Positions 42,526-51,617 of a stretch of DNA of 64,000 bases are shown here, in pieces. Location of the stretch: positions 1,295,480 to 1,359,479 of the forward strand of contig NZ_LMCU01000001.1 in NCBI RefSeq assembly GCF_001424905.1. Reading direction: 5' to 3'. Position 1 is the first letter of the stretch. Every line of letters starts with the position of its first letter. A model generated the notes under the pieces. It saw nothing but the letters and a program-made list of their open reading frames with translations. It was not told the DNA's origin and searched no databases. This stretch comes from Leifsonia sp. Root112D2 (GTDB taxonomy: Bacteria; Actinomycetota; Actinomycetes; Actinomycetales; Microbacteriaceae). The position numbers and the translations under genes were made by a program.

Positions 42526-43197
42526 TTAGGCGGAAGCGCGCACCAGGCCGAGTTCGTAGGCGAGCACGACGGCCTGCACGCGGTCGCGCAGCGAAAGCTT
42601 GCCGAGAATCTTGCTCACGTGGGTCTTCACGGTCTGCTCGGCGATGAAAAGCGAGCCGGCGATCTCCGTGTTGGAGAGCCCGCGCGCCACCAGCAGCAGC
42701 ACCTCGCGCTCGCGTTCGGTGAGCTCGCTCAGGCGTGCCGAATTCGGCGGCGTCACCGGGGCTGTGCGGGCGAACTGCTCGATCAGCCGGCGCGTCACGC
42801 TCGGCGCCAGCAGCGCGTCGCCCGCGGCGACGATACGCACGGCGGCCACGAGTTCCTCGGGCAAGGCATCCTTGAGCAGAAAGCCGCTCGCGCCCGCCCG
42901 CAGCGCCTCGTACACGTAGTCGTCGATGTCGAAGGTCGTGAGCACGAGAATGCGCGGCACATGCACGACGCCGCGGGCCGGCTGCGTGAGTTCGCGGGTG
43001 GCCTCGAGCCCGTTCTTCACGGGCATCCGCACGTCCATGAGCACGACGTCGGGGTGCAGCCGGTGGGATAACTCCACCGCCTCTGCGCCGTCCTTCGCCT
43101 GGCCGATGACGCTGATGCCGTCCTGCGCGTCGAGCAGGGCGCCGAAGCCGGCGCGCACCATGGCCTGATCGTCGGCGATGAGAACGGTGATGCTCAT
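42526..43197 (-). CDS. LuxR/NarL-family response regulator
   Basis: A 223-residue regulator with receiver motifs VLIADDQAMVRAG, VVLMDVRMPVKNG (phospho-Asp) and SGFLLKDALPE, and C-terminal HTH LTEREREVLLLVARGLSNTE, IAEQTVKTHVSKILGKL. Its ATG overlaps the kinase stop by four bases. Forms a two-component pair with the kinase at 43194; target genes not evident, although the acyltransferase lies downstream beyond a repeat. Confidence 0.95.
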   Translation of the reverse strand: MSITVLIADDQAMVRAGFGALLDAQDGISVIGQAKDGAEAVELSHRLHPDVVLMDVRMPVKNGLEATRELTQPARGVVHVPRILVLTTFDIDDYVYEALRAGASGFLLKDALPEELVAAVRIVAAGDALLAPSVTRRLIEQFARTAPVTPPNSARLSELTEREREVLLLVARGLSNTEIAGSLFIAEQTVKTHVSKILGKLSLRDRVQAVVLAYELGLVRASA

Positions 43198-44753
43198 GAA
43201 GGCTCCGATTCTGCGTCAGAGGCGGTGTCGGCCGGGTGGGTGGCAGCCGTTTGGATGCCGGCCGCGTCCAGCGGCAGCCACGCCTCAACCGTATAGCCAC
43301 CGGCATCCGTCGACCCGAAGCGGATGTGGCCGCCGAGCAGCGCCGCCCGCTCGCGCATGCCGAGCAGCCCGTGTCCGCCGCTATCGGTAGCGGCGAGCGG
43401 TGGAGTGTCGCTGCCGACCCCTGGGGCGACCGTGCTGCGGGAGGCCGCATCATTCGCGATCGTGAGATGCAGCGCGGCGCCGAGCGTCGCATCCGCTGCC
43501 CGCTCGATGCGCACGGCCGTCGGTGCCTGCGGTGCGTGCCGAATCACGTTACTCAGCGCCTCCTGAACGATGCGGTACGCGGCGACGGCGGTGGTCTCGG
43601 GCACCTGGGCGGTGCCGTCGGTGAGGCCGTTCTCGATCTCGAGCGACACCGGTACGCCGGCACGTCGAGCGGATGTCGCGAGCTCGGGCACCGCAGAAAG
43701 CTGCGGCTGGGGTGCGAGCTCGCCGCTCGTGTCGTCCTCGCGCAGCACGCCGAGCAGACGGCGCATCTCGCGCATGGCGGCACGGGCCGATGCGGCGATG
43801 TCGGTGAACTCGGCGGTGGTCGCGGCATCCATGCCCGGCAGACGGTACGGCGCCGTCGTGGCCTGCACCTGAATGACCGACATGCTGTGCGCCACAACGT
43901 CATGCAGCTCGCGGGCGATGCGATTGCGTTCCTCCACGAGCTCGCGGCGACCCTGCTCGGCGGCGGTGAGCTGACGTTCGTGGTGCAACTGCTCGCGCGC
44001 GTTCTCCCGCTGGGCGAGCAGAACGGCGAGGGCGAGAAGGGGAGCGGAGATGCTCGCGAACAGGATGATGCTGGTGATGGCGCCGCCGAGGTGGTCGACG
44101 TGCGCGACGGATACGACGACGGATGCCGCGACGCTGAGTGCCCACGCCACAGCCGACAGTCGCCACGGGTTGCGCAGCCCGATTACGACCAGCACGGCGC
44201 ACTGCGCGATGAGGCCGGCAACCGGCCAGGGCCAGGGGGCGTCGACGGCCTGCGCGAGCAGGGGAACGGCCACGACCGGAATGAGCGACGTGACTATCGC
44301 GGCCTTGGGCAGCTGCACCGCGAGCAGGATCGAGCCGCACTGGAGCACGCCGAGCAGGAAGGCGGCGGCGACGGGGACGCCGTAAATGCCCGCGTTGAGC
44401 GGCACGCTCACGGCGAAGAGGGCGGCGGCGAGCACGGAGAGAATGCTCCAGGCGACGACGCCGGGGCGTGGGACGTAGATGCTCCTGGGGGCGCGCGGTG
44501 CGGTGGGCGCGGTAGGTCGCGTGACCGGGGGCAGCGGTGCGGTGGGCTGGAGGCCGGATGCGTGGGTTGCGCGGGGTGCGTCACCTGGTGCCGTGCCGGG
44601 CACGTCGGATACCGGCGGCACGCCTGGGGGGTACGGTGCGGGACGCGCGGCGGGCGTGCCGGGCTCGCCGGGCGCGCCGGACGCTCGAGGTGCGCTGGGC
44701 TCGCCGGGTGCGCCGGACGCTCGAGGTGCGCTGGGTACGGTCGAGTCAGACAT
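43194..44753 (-). CDS. Sensor histidine kinase with Pro/Ala-rich N-terminal tail
   Basis: A 519-residue kinase. Residues 1-~90 are low complexity (Pro, Ala, Gly, Thr) and include a 12-residue unit (SAPRASGAPGEP) in two near-identical copies. About six membrane helices follow, then the His box ERNRIARELHDVVAHSMSVI, the ATPase motifs EALSNVIRHAPQ and GHGLLGMRERAALLGG. Sensor type matches actinobacterial kinases that detect membrane stress. Coupled to the response regulator; ATG at 44753. Confidence 0.93.
   Translation of the reverse strand: MSDSTVPSAPRASGAPGEPSAPRASGAPGEPGTPAARPAPYPPGVPPVSDVPGTAPGDAPRATHASGLQPTAPLPPVTRPTAPTAPRAPRSIYVPRPGVVAWSILSVLAAALFAVSVPLNAGIYGVPVAAAFLLGVLQCGSILLAVQLPKAAIVTSLIPVVAVPLLAQAVDAPWPWPVAGLIAQCAVLVVIGLRNPWRLSAVAWALSVAASVVVSVAHVDHLGGAITSIILFASISAPLLALAVLLAQRENAREQLHHERQLTAAEQGRRELVEERNRIARELHDVVAHSMSVIQVQATTAPYRLPGMDAATTAEFTDIAASARAAMREMRRLLGVLREDDTSGELAPQPQLSAVPELATSARRAGVPVSLEIENGLTDGTAQVPETTAVAAYRIVQEALSNVIRHAPQAPTAVRIERAADATLGAALHLTIANDAASRSTVAPGVGSDTPPLAATDSGGHGLLGMRERAALLGGHIRFGSTDAGGYTVEAWLPLDAAGIQTAATHPADTASDAESEPS
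44661..44732. repeat. 36-bp tandem repeat in the kinase N-terminal tail
   Basis: Two 36-bp copies (44661-44696 and 44697-44732) differ at one base and encode the doubled 12-residue Pro/Ala/Gly unit. In-frame, so copy-number change would only lengthen the disordered tail. Confidence 0.85.
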
Positions 44754-44864
44754 GCGTGCAGCCTAACGAGCGGGGGCCGCGCGGCGCATCCGTCTGGGGA
44801 GCTGGTTCACGACCGTACGCGGGTAGGGGGCGGCGGGTGCCACCGTGACACTGTCGGCGCACCG

Positions 44865-45953
44865 TCACCCGAGGTAGCGGTGCAGGAAGGCGACGATGTT
44901 TCTGCGCATGGGTGGGTCGAGCAGTGCCACAGAGTGTCGCTTGCCCGGCATGGTCACGAGGGTGTGCGGAACGTGCGCGCGACTCAGCGCGGCGGCGAAC
45001 GCGTCGCCCTGCTCGCGGGGGATCAGCTCGTCGGAGGACTGCGCGATGAAGACCGGCGGGTCGCTGCGGTCGATCGCGTAGAGCGGTGAGGCATCCATCG
45101 CCTGGGGGCAGTCGCTGAACGTGCGGCAGCCCAGATAGGCGCGCTCGATCTGTGCGACGTACGGTACCGGATGCCCGAGACGCTGCCCCGCTTCGGTCAG
45201 GTCGATGGGGCCGGAGAGTTCGGCGACCGCTGCAACGCGCGTACCCGTGTCGGTGGGGCCGCTGCCGCGCATGCCCAGCAGGGCGGCCAGATTGGCACCG
45301 GCTGAGCCGCCGAGCACACCGAGTCGGGCCGGGTCGATGCCGAAGCGGGCCGCGTTCGCCGGACGGCGAATCCAGGCGACCGCGGTGTTCACGTCGTCGA
45401 TTGCGGCGGGAAAGGTGACGGCGGGAACGAGCCGATAGTCGAGCGAGTATGCGACGAAGCCCGCGCTCGCGAGCCACCGGCACACGGCCCGCCAGTCGGT
45501 GTTGGCCTTGTCGCCCATCGACCAGCTGCCGCCATGGATGGCAACGACGCCGGGCAGAGCCGCCGCGCCGGGCACGCGTGCCGGCGAACAGACGTCGAGG
45601 CGCAGCACGGTGCCGTCCGCCGCCGTGCCGTAGACGAGATCGGATGTCACGCTGACGCTGCGCGGGATGCGCGCGGTGCGCACGCCATCCGTGGGCTTGT
45701 CGGTCGAGACGGCCGCGAGCACATCGTTGGACCCGGCGGCGGCCACCGACGTCGGGGTCGCGGCGCGGCATCCGGCGAGGGCACCGGCGAGAACGGTCGC
45801 AGCGACGACGGCGACGGCTGCCGTGCGCACGAAGCGGGCAGCAGTGCCCGAGTGCCGGGACCGGCGTGCTGCGGCGAGGCCGACGGTGGCGGATATGCGG
45901 GGGGTGGTGCGGGTGGTGCGATCGTCGTCGATCACACGGGTAAGGCGGGTCAC
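44865..45953 (-). CDS. Lipoprotein-like alpha/beta-hydrolase (esterase)
   Basis: A 362-residue exported esterase. A hydrophobic stretch ends in the lipobox LAGC (VLAGALAGCRAATP, near residue ~60), predicting lipid attachment outside the membrane. HGGSWSMGDKANTDWRAVC gives the oxyanion hole, LGGSAGANLAALLG the Ser nucleophile, SSDELIPREQG the acid and GKRHSVALL the His. GTG 45953, preceded by GGAGAAAC, is preferred to GTG 45989, which has no ribosome site. Single gene; substrate unknown. Confidence 0.84.
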   Translation of the reverse strand: MTRLTRVIDDDRTTRTTPRISATVGLAAARRSRHSGTAARFVRTAAVAVVAATVLAGALAGCRAATPTSVAAAGSNDVLAAVSTDKPTDGVRTARIPRSVSVTSDLVYGTAADGTVLRLDVCSPARVPGAAALPGVVAIHGGSWSMGDKANTDWRAVCRWLASAGFVAYSLDYRLVPAVTFPAAIDDVNTAVAWIRRPANAARFGIDPARLGVLGGSAGANLAALLGMRGSGPTDTGTRVAAVAELSGPIDLTEAGQRLGHPVPYVAQIERAYLGCRTFSDCPQAMDASPLYAIDRSDPPVFIAQSSDELIPREQGDAFAAALSRAHVPHTLVTMPGKRHSVALLDPPMRRNIVAFLHRYLG

Positions 45954-46103
45954 GGTTTCTCCAGGCGAGCGGGTGGGCGTTTCTTGCACCGAAATTCGCG
46001 TAAGAGAACGTGAGACGAGAATAGATCACTCGGGCCACGTAATTCCACGTGTGGAGTACGCCCCGTTCGGGCCACTTGTGGCGGGCGCCTCCTGCCCGAC
46101 GCG

Positions 46104-46201
46104 TGCGCACAACCCAGGCAGAATGCGCACGAGCCGGGCTGCAACCCCGCGATCACGGGCGGGCGCGGATGCCTGCTGCAATTCTGCATGAGTTGTGCGC
46201 A
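46104..46201. repeat. 21-bp inverted repeat in the 354-bp divergent intergenic region
   Basis: The gap between the esterase (start 45953) and hutG (46308) contains no convincing gene. Segments 46104-46124 and 46181-46201 are inverted copies matching at 19 of 21 positions (TGCGCACAAC ... CAGAAT), 56 bp apart. A smaller CACGT/ACGTG pair lies at 46036-46051. These may be operators for the divergent genes or arms of a larger structure. Confidence 0.5.
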
Positions 46202-46294
46202 GGGGGCGGAGGAAGCAGTCTGGGGCGGAGCAGCGAGTCCGGTATCCCGGACGGAATCGCGCGGGGGTACGCGGAGCGTTCCCAGGAGCGCGAC

Positions 46295-46300
46295 TAGCGT
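46295..46300 (+). promoter_or_regulatory. Probable -10 box of a leaderless hutG message
   Basis: TAGCGT ends seven bases before the GTG at 46308, so transcription would begin at or next to the start codon. No ribosome site is seen in between. The -35 region is poor. Confidence 0.4.
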
Positions 46301-46307
46301 CGGTCTC

Positions 46308-47276
46308 GTGACAGCACGCGCGCTTTCCGTCGACCCGCTCTGGCCCCGGGCCGGAGGTTGGCCTGCCGTGGGCGACGTCGAAGAGCCCCTCGACCTCGCG
46401 CTCGTCGGGATCCCGACCTGGCGCACCTCGCTCTCGGCCACGGGCGCCGGCGAAACGCCCGCTGCCGTGCGCGCTGCGCTGCGTTACTACAGCGCCTTCC
46501 TCGCGCCTGATCGCTCGGCTCCCGCGGAGCCGTCGGGGGCGACGCCGGCGCGCGTCGGCTCGCTCGATGCCCTGCGCATTGCCGACTTCGGCGACGCATC
46601 CGAACCCGATGGCGCCGAGGGCGAGGCGCGCGCTGCCGCGCTGGTGGCGGATGCCGCGGCGCGAGCATCCGTCGTGGTCGCGCTGGGCGGCGACAACGCG
46701 CTCACGGTGCCGGTCGCACTCGGTACCTGGGGTGCCGACATCGCGCGCGCCGGCCTCATCACGCTCGACGCGCACTACGACCTGCGCGACGGCATCAGCA
46801 ACGGCTCGCCGGTGCGACGCCTCGTCGAGGCGGGTCTCGACGGCCGGCGCATCGTGCAGATCGGCATCGCCGACTTCGCGAACTCGCGAGCCTACGCCGA
46901 GCGTGCAGCCGAACTCGGAATCACCGTCGTGCACCGCGACGAACTGTACCGGCGGCCGATCGCGGATGTCATGGCCGAGGCGCTGCAGATCGCCGGCTCC
47001 GCGGGCGGCCCGATCCACCTCGACATCGACGTGGACGTATGCGATCGCTCCGTCGCACCGGCCTGCCCCGCCGCGGTGCCCGGTGGGATCTCCGCTTACG
47101 AGCTGCGGTCGGCGGTGCGAGCCGCGGCGCGGCATCCGCAGCTTCGCTCGGTCGACATCGCCGAGGTGGATGCGACGGCGGATGCGCCAGACGGCCGCAC
47201 CGTGCGCCTCGCCGCCCTCTGCGTGCTCGAGGTGGTCGCCGGCCTGGCCCACCGCACGCCTTCTCGGGCCAGCTGA
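46308..47276 (+). CDS. hutG: Arginase-family ureohydrolase, probable formimidoylglutamase
   Basis: A 322-residue enzyme of the arginase/agmatinase/HutG fold. Metal motifs are LDAHYDLRD and LDIDVDVCDRS; the first motif reads ALGGDNALTV, with Asn where arginases have His. ISNGSPVRRLVEAG and DVDVCDRSVAPACPAAVPGG fit actinobacterial formimidoylglutamases, the last histidine-degradation step. hutU and hutI occur 10 kb downstream on the other strand, supporting the role. GTG 46308 chosen. Agmatinase or another amidinohydrolase remains possible. Confidence 0.75.
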   Translation: MTARALSVDPLWPRAGGWPAVGDVEEPLDLALVGIPTWRTSLSATGAGETPAAVRAALRYYSAFLAPDRSAPAEPSGATPARVGSLDALRIADFGDASEPDGAEGEARAAALVADAAARASVVVALGGDNALTVPVALGTWGADIARAGLITLDAHYDLRDGISNGSPVRRLVEAGLDGRRIVQIGIADFANSRAYAERAAELGITVVHRDELYRRPIADVMAEALQIAGSAGGPIHLDIDVDVCDRSVAPACPAAVPGGISAYELRSAVRAAARHPQLRSVDIAEVDATADAPDGRTVRLAALCVLEVVAGLAHRTPSRAS

Positions 47277-47314
47277 GCGAGCCAGGCGGAGCAACCGCCA
47301 TCAGGCTGGCTCGC
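47277..47314. terminator. Hairpin between converging hutG and LacI genes
   Basis: GCGAGCCAG (47277-47285) pairs with CTGGCTCGC (47306-47314), with GGCGG/CCGCC inside. It starts right after the hutG stop and includes the last codons of the LacI gene; a bidirectional terminator. Confidence 0.6.
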
Positions 47315-48401
47315 GCAGCGAGGCTACCGAGAGAACGACGGCGTCGGCCTCGGCCGAGGCGAGGCTCTGGCATCCACAGGACTGTCGCAGAACGAGGTGC
47401 ACGTCGAGCTCGTGTCGCCGCCAGCCGCCATCGTTGCCCGCCATGAGTTCGAAGAGGCGTTCGGTGGCCACGCGTGCGAGCTGCTGGGCTGGCACCCGCA
47501 CGGTCGTGAGGCTCGGCGTGGTGACGCGGGCAACGCCGAAGTCGTCGAAGCCCACGATCGAAAGGTCTCCGGGTACATCGATCGAGGCCGCTCTGAGCGT
47601 GGTCAACGCCCCGAGCGCCATGTCGTCGTTGGCGGCGACGATGCTGTCGAAGCCGGCGATGCGCCCTCCGAGTCCGCGCACGGCCTCGGCTCCGGATGCT
47701 TCGCTAAGGTCGCCCTCCACGATGAACGCGTCGTTCTCGAGCCCGTGGGCGCGCACGGCATCGAGGAATCCGTCACGACGGTCGACACCGGTCTGGTGAT
47801 CGAGCGGTCCTGAGAAATGAAGCAGCCGGGTGCGGCCGTGCGCCGTGATGAGATGTTCGGTGATCGCCCGGGAGGCCCGACGGTCGTCGATGCCCACGGT
47901 GATGGCCGTCGGCAGATACGGGAAGCTCCCGATCATCACGACCGGGAGCCCGCTGTCGATGAGCCGCTCGACCGTGGGGTCATCTATCGCGGCGCTGGTG
48001 AGAATCGCGCCGTCGGCGCTGTGCGAGCGCATGACCCGCTCGTAGGCGGCGAGTCCGTGTTCATTGTCAGGGTTCGTGGAGACCAGCAGTTGCACGTCGT
48101 GCTCGTTGGCAACGGAGGACGTGCCGTCGAGAACGAGCATGAAGTAGCTGTGCCCGAAGACGTGAGTCGCGGTCGTGGGAACGATCAGCGCGATGGTGCC
48201 CGCGCGCTGGTTTCGCAGCGCTCGTGCCGCCGAACTGGGAACATAACCGAGCTCCTTCGCGGCGGCCTGCACCGCCTTTTTCGTGTCGACGCCGATACGC
48301 GAGTTGTCGGCGAGAGCCATGGAAACCGCAGACGGAGTGATGCCGACCCGCTCGGCGATATCGCGGAGGGTGACACGGGAAACCTTCATCCGTTCGGCCA
48401 T
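47301..48401 (-). CDS. LacI-family transcriptional regulator
   Basis: A 366-residue repressor: HTH VTLRDIAERVGITPSAVSMA with hinge helix YVPSSAARALRNQRAGTIAL, then a periplasmic-binding-like sugar domain (GSFPYLPTAITVGIDDRRAS; FDSIVAANDDMALGALTTLR; LSIVGFDDFGVARVTTPSLT). It is the last gene of the sugar operon on this strand, 57 bp after the GH2 gene. It probably represses the operon through the site at 54691-54708 until the transported glycoside is present. Confidence 0.94.
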   Translation of the reverse strand: MAERMKVSRVTLRDIAERVGITPSAVSMALADNSRIGVDTKKAVQAAAKELGYVPSSAARALRNQRAGTIALIVPTTATHVFGHSYFMLVLDGTSSVANEHDVQLLVSTNPDNEHGLAAYERVMRSHSADGAILTSAAIDDPTVERLIDSGLPVVMIGSFPYLPTAITVGIDDRRASRAITEHLITAHGRTRLLHFSGPLDHQTGVDRRDGFLDAVRAHGLENDAFIVEGDLSEASGAEAVRGLGGRIAGFDSIVAANDDMALGALTTLRAASIDVPGDLSIVGFDDFGVARVTTPSLTTVRVPAQQLARVATERLFELMAGNDGGWRRHELDVHLVLRQSCGCQSLASAEADAVVLSVASLREPA

Positions 48402-48458
48402 GTCCGGCTCCTTCCGCGGCGGGCACGAGCCCTGAAATCATTACCGTAGCCCATGGTG

Positions 48459-50285
48459 TTAATTCGTCCCGGTGACGATGGCTCTGATCACCGCCAGCGG
48501 CAGCTTCGGCTTCCGATCCTCGGTGAGCAGGCCGTTCGCCTCCTGCATCGTGTCGGTGAGCTGGGTGTAGCACGTGCCGACGAGTACCGTGCTGCTTCGC
48601 AGCGCGTCGTACAGGTCACGCAACTGCTTCTCGAATTGTTCGACGGTGTTCGCGCTCGAATATCCCCAGCTGTCGCCAGCGCCGTTCCCCCGCCCAGCCC
48701 GCAGCTCGATGCCGCCGAACTCCGTGAGCATGAACGGCGCATCCTCGCGCAGCGAGTCGGTGAGTACCATCGTGCGACCGGCGGGGCCGATGCCGTTGCG
48801 CAATGCGGCGAGGCCTTCGGGCCCGCGGTACCGGGCGCGAACGGTCGCCGGGTCGTGGTCGTAGTCGTGCACCGAGAAGATGTCCGACTCCAGGTGCTCC
48901 CAGCCATCGTTCGAGATGACGGGCCGCGACGGGTCGATTGCTCGCGTCAGCTGAACGAGCGCTCGCGCGAACGCGCGTTGTGCGGGGTCGTGCGCGACGT
49001 CCTGGATGCCCCAACTCTCGTTCAGCGGAACCCACGTGACGATCGACGGATGCGACCGGTCGCGGTCGAGCGCGGCCAGCCATTCGTGGGTGAGCCGCTC
49101 CACGGCGGTCGAGGAGAATCGATAGGCGGCGGGGGCCTCGGCCCACAGCAGGAGCCCTTGGCGGTCGGCCCAGTAGAGAAATGCGGGATCCTCGATCTTC
49201 TGGTGCACGCGGGCGGAGTTGAAGCCCAGCGCGAGAATCAACTCGACCTCTTCTCGCAGCGCATCCGGGTGTGGAGCTGCAAGGTGCGATTGCGGCCAGA
49301 ACCCCTGGCTGAGCACCGATCTGAGGTAGCAGGGGAGGTCATTGAGCAGGAGCTGCCCGTCGCGGATCGAAACCGTTCTGAGACCGAGGTAGCTGTATAC
49401 GGTGTCGATCGGGTGGCCGTCGTTCTCAACGATGACTGCCGCGTCAACCAGCTGCGGCGAGGCGGGTGACCAGAGGATGCCCTCTCGGTCCTGTCCGTTC
49501 TGCAATCGCGGCACCGTGATGGTTCCGGTGTGCCTCTGCGACACAAGCTGCGTGGAGAGCTCGGCGATCGTCTCTTCTCCGTGCACCAGCTCGATCCGGC
49601 AACTGGTGCCCGGAGCCGGCGGACGGTTCAGGCGCAGTTCGTATTCCACCGTGCCGCGAGAGAGCTGCGGCGTGAAGTGCACCTGCTCCACGAAAACTTC
49701 CGGAGTGGCTTCGAGCCATACGGTCTGCCAGATGCCGGTGGTGCGGTGGTACCAGATCACGTGGGGTTCTTCGAGCCAGTCCTGTTTGCCGCGCGGCTGC
49801 TCGACGTCGTCGGCCCGATCCTCCGCCCGCACGGTGATGTGCTGGGCGATGCCCTCGACGATGGCGTCGGTGATGTCGAACGAGAACGGGGTGTGGCCAC
49901 CCTCATGGCTTCCGACGAGTTTTCCATTGACCCAGACCCTGCTGCGGTAGTCGACGGCTCCGAAATGCAGGTGGATGCGTGGTCGGCTCGGGTGAAATCC
50001 TGCCTCGAGCACGGCCTGCCAGGGCACGTCTCGCTGGTACCACACAACGTCGTGGAATCCGCCGTCTCCCACACCCGAGGCGGGGCTCTCGGGCGGGTAG
50101 GGAACGGTGATCGACCCATCGAGACGATGGGCGGAACCGTACCAGCCCTCCCGCTCTCCAACCTCGGCATCGTCGTGCGCGAAGCGCCACGTTCCGTCGA
50201 GCGTCGACCAGCGCTCGCGCAGCAGCTGAGGGCGCGGGCGGGCAACGGAGAGCCGACTGGCCCGGAGCGCGGAGGAGTCGTTCAT
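48459..50285 (-). CDS. Glycoside hydrolase family 2 enzyme
   Basis: A 608-residue GH2-type glycosidase (beta-galactosidase/glucuronidase/mannosidase family). The jelly-roll domain ends in DYRSRVWVNGKLVGSHEGGH and TPFSFDITD; the immunoglobulin-like domain lies at ~190-290; the TIM barrel carries the acid/base Glu in VPLNESWGIQD and the nucleophile Glu in FMLTEFGGIEL. No signal peptide: it acts in the cytosol on imported sugar. Its ATG follows the GH1 stop with no gap (TAAATG). Linkage specificity cannot be read from sequence. Confidence 0.9.
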   Translation of the reverse strand: MNDSSALRASRLSVARPRPQLLRERWSTLDGTWRFAHDDAEVGEREGWYGSAHRLDGSITVPYPPESPASGVGDGGFHDVVWYQRDVPWQAVLEAGFHPSRPRIHLHFGAVDYRSRVWVNGKLVGSHEGGHTPFSFDITDAIVEGIAQHITVRAEDRADDVEQPRGKQDWLEEPHVIWYHRTTGIWQTVWLEATPEVFVEQVHFTPQLSRGTVEYELRLNRPPAPGTSCRIELVHGEETIAELSTQLVSQRHTGTITVPRLQNGQDREGILWSPASPQLVDAAVIVENDGHPIDTVYSYLGLRTVSIRDGQLLLNDLPCYLRSVLSQGFWPQSHLAAPHPDALREEVELILALGFNSARVHQKIEDPAFLYWADRQGLLLWAEAPAAYRFSSTAVERLTHEWLAALDRDRSHPSIVTWVPLNESWGIQDVAHDPAQRAFARALVQLTRAIDPSRPVISNDGWEHLESDIFSVHDYDHDPATVRARYRGPEGLAALRNGIGPAGRTMVLTDSLREDAPFMLTEFGGIELRAGRGNGAGDSWGYSSANTVEQFEKQLRDLYDALRSSTVLVGTCYTQLTDTMQEANGLLTEDRKPKLPLAVIRAIVTGTN

Positions 50286-51617
50286 TTACTCGGCGTCCTT
50301 TGGAGAGAGACTCGCGGCTTTCTTCGGAAACGAGGCGGCGGCCTCTGTCGGTGTTCGTCGCATAGTGCCATCGTGCTCCTCGGTGAGGTCGATGAGCCCC
50401 ATCCGCCGCAGAAAAGGTGTGAGACCGCGCCCGGTTTCGGCGAACACCTCCGATGTCGCGTCACGGGAGGTCTCCGGCTGCAGCACGAACTCTTCGACAT
50501 TGTGCCCGCCCGAGGCGTACGACCAATCAACGAAGTCGAGCAGCGGCCACCAGGTCAGGCCGCGCACATCCACTCCCTCGCGGTGCAATTGGCGCACGGT
50601 CGTGGTGGCGGCTTCGAGCCAATCCCGACGCAGGCGTTCCGGGCCCTCGATGCTGGTCTCGGTGACCAGCATCGGCATCCCGTATCGTTCCTGCCACTCC
50701 ATCAGAACCGCACGAAGGCCGTCGCTCCATCGGTTGGCGGTGACCTGGCGCACGGTGCCATCGAACCGCTCGAGTATGCGAGGGGTCAGGTCGGGGTAGT
50801 AGTTGACACCCAGCAGGTCGATGACCGGCGCACTGCTCTGCAGCTCGTCGAGGTGCTCGCGTGGTGTTCCGTGCTCGACAAGCCAGCTGTGCAGCGGATG
50901 CGTCTGGTCGACCCGACCGAGGATCAGATCCGTGGGCAGCGGCGCGAGTGAGCGAAGAAGCTCGACCTCGTCGACCAGCCCGTCGTCTTCGGTCTCGTAG
51001 AGGGCCGAGGCCTCGACGTGCACGATGACCGCGTCGGGGTTGGCGTGCCGCACGGCGGCGATGGAATTTTGCACCCCTCGGGCGATGGCCACCGTGACGG
51101 TGCTCCAGCCATCCCATCCGGTCAGGGCGGGCGGCCACACGCCGCGAAGTCCGCAGAAGGATGCTGTGGTCAGCGGCTCGTTCACCGGCGTGATGTGGTC
51201 GACCACCCCGCGATAGCGCGCGGCGAATGCCCCGGCGAATTCGGCGAGTGCCTCGGGGAATCCGGGATCGGCGAACGACCCCTCCAACCAAGTGGGTGTT
51301 CCATAGTGCACCAGGTCGGCAATCACCGTGAGTCCATGTTCGTGCACGGCCAGGTGGATCCGCTCGTCGAGTCGGCTCCAGTCGAACCGGCCGGGGGCGA
51401 TGTGCACGAGCGGCCAGCTGACGCCGTATCGCAGACCTGTGGCGCCGAGCTCGGATGCGGTGGCGATGTCGGAACGCCAGTTTCGGTCGTGGGCAGTGAG
51501 TTCGAACTCGTTCAGCGGCCCCATGGTCGAACCCGGCGCCGGGTAGACGCAGGTGTCCTCGATTCCGATCAGCCAGCGCAGCCGGTCGTGGGGGAAGCCT
51601 TCGATGAATGTGGTCAC
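50286..51617 (-). CDS. Family 1-like beta-glycosidase
   Basis: A 443-residue clan-A glycosidase resembling GH1 beta-glucosidases. GATGLRYGVSWPLVHIAPGR begins the barrel; acid/base Glu is in HITPVNEPLT, the nucleophile in MLVTETSIEG. It lacks a signal peptide. GTG 51617 overlaps the upstream permease stop by four bases; the longer open frame upstream lies in the permease gene and is not used. Works with the GH2 enzyme and the importer on an oligosaccharide or glycoside. Confidence 0.86.
   Translation of the reverse strand: MTTFIEGFPHDRLRWLIGIEDTCVYPAPGSTMGPLNEFELTAHDRNWRSDIATASELGATGLRYGVSWPLVHIAPGRFDWSRLDERIHLAVHEHGLTVIADLVHYGTPTWLEGSFADPGFPEALAEFAGAFAARYRGVVDHITPVNEPLTTASFCGLRGVWPPALTGWDGWSTVTVAIARGVQNSIAAVRHANPDAVIVHVEASALYETEDDGLVDEVELLRSLAPLPTDLILGRVDQTHPLHSWLVEHGTPREHLDELQSSAPVIDLLGVNYYPDLTPRILERFDGTVRQVTANRWSDGLRAVLMEWQERYGMPMLVTETSIEGPERLRRDWLEAATTTVRQLHREGVDVRGLTWWPLLDFVDWSYASGGHNVEEFVLQPETSRDATSEVFAETGRGLTPFLRRMGLIDLTEEHDGTMRRTPTEAAASFPKKAASLSPKDAE

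Noticed and set aside
44661..44732. CRISPR or intergenic tandem repeat
   Set aside because: It is in-frame coding repeat in the kinase tail, with adjoining copies and no spacers.
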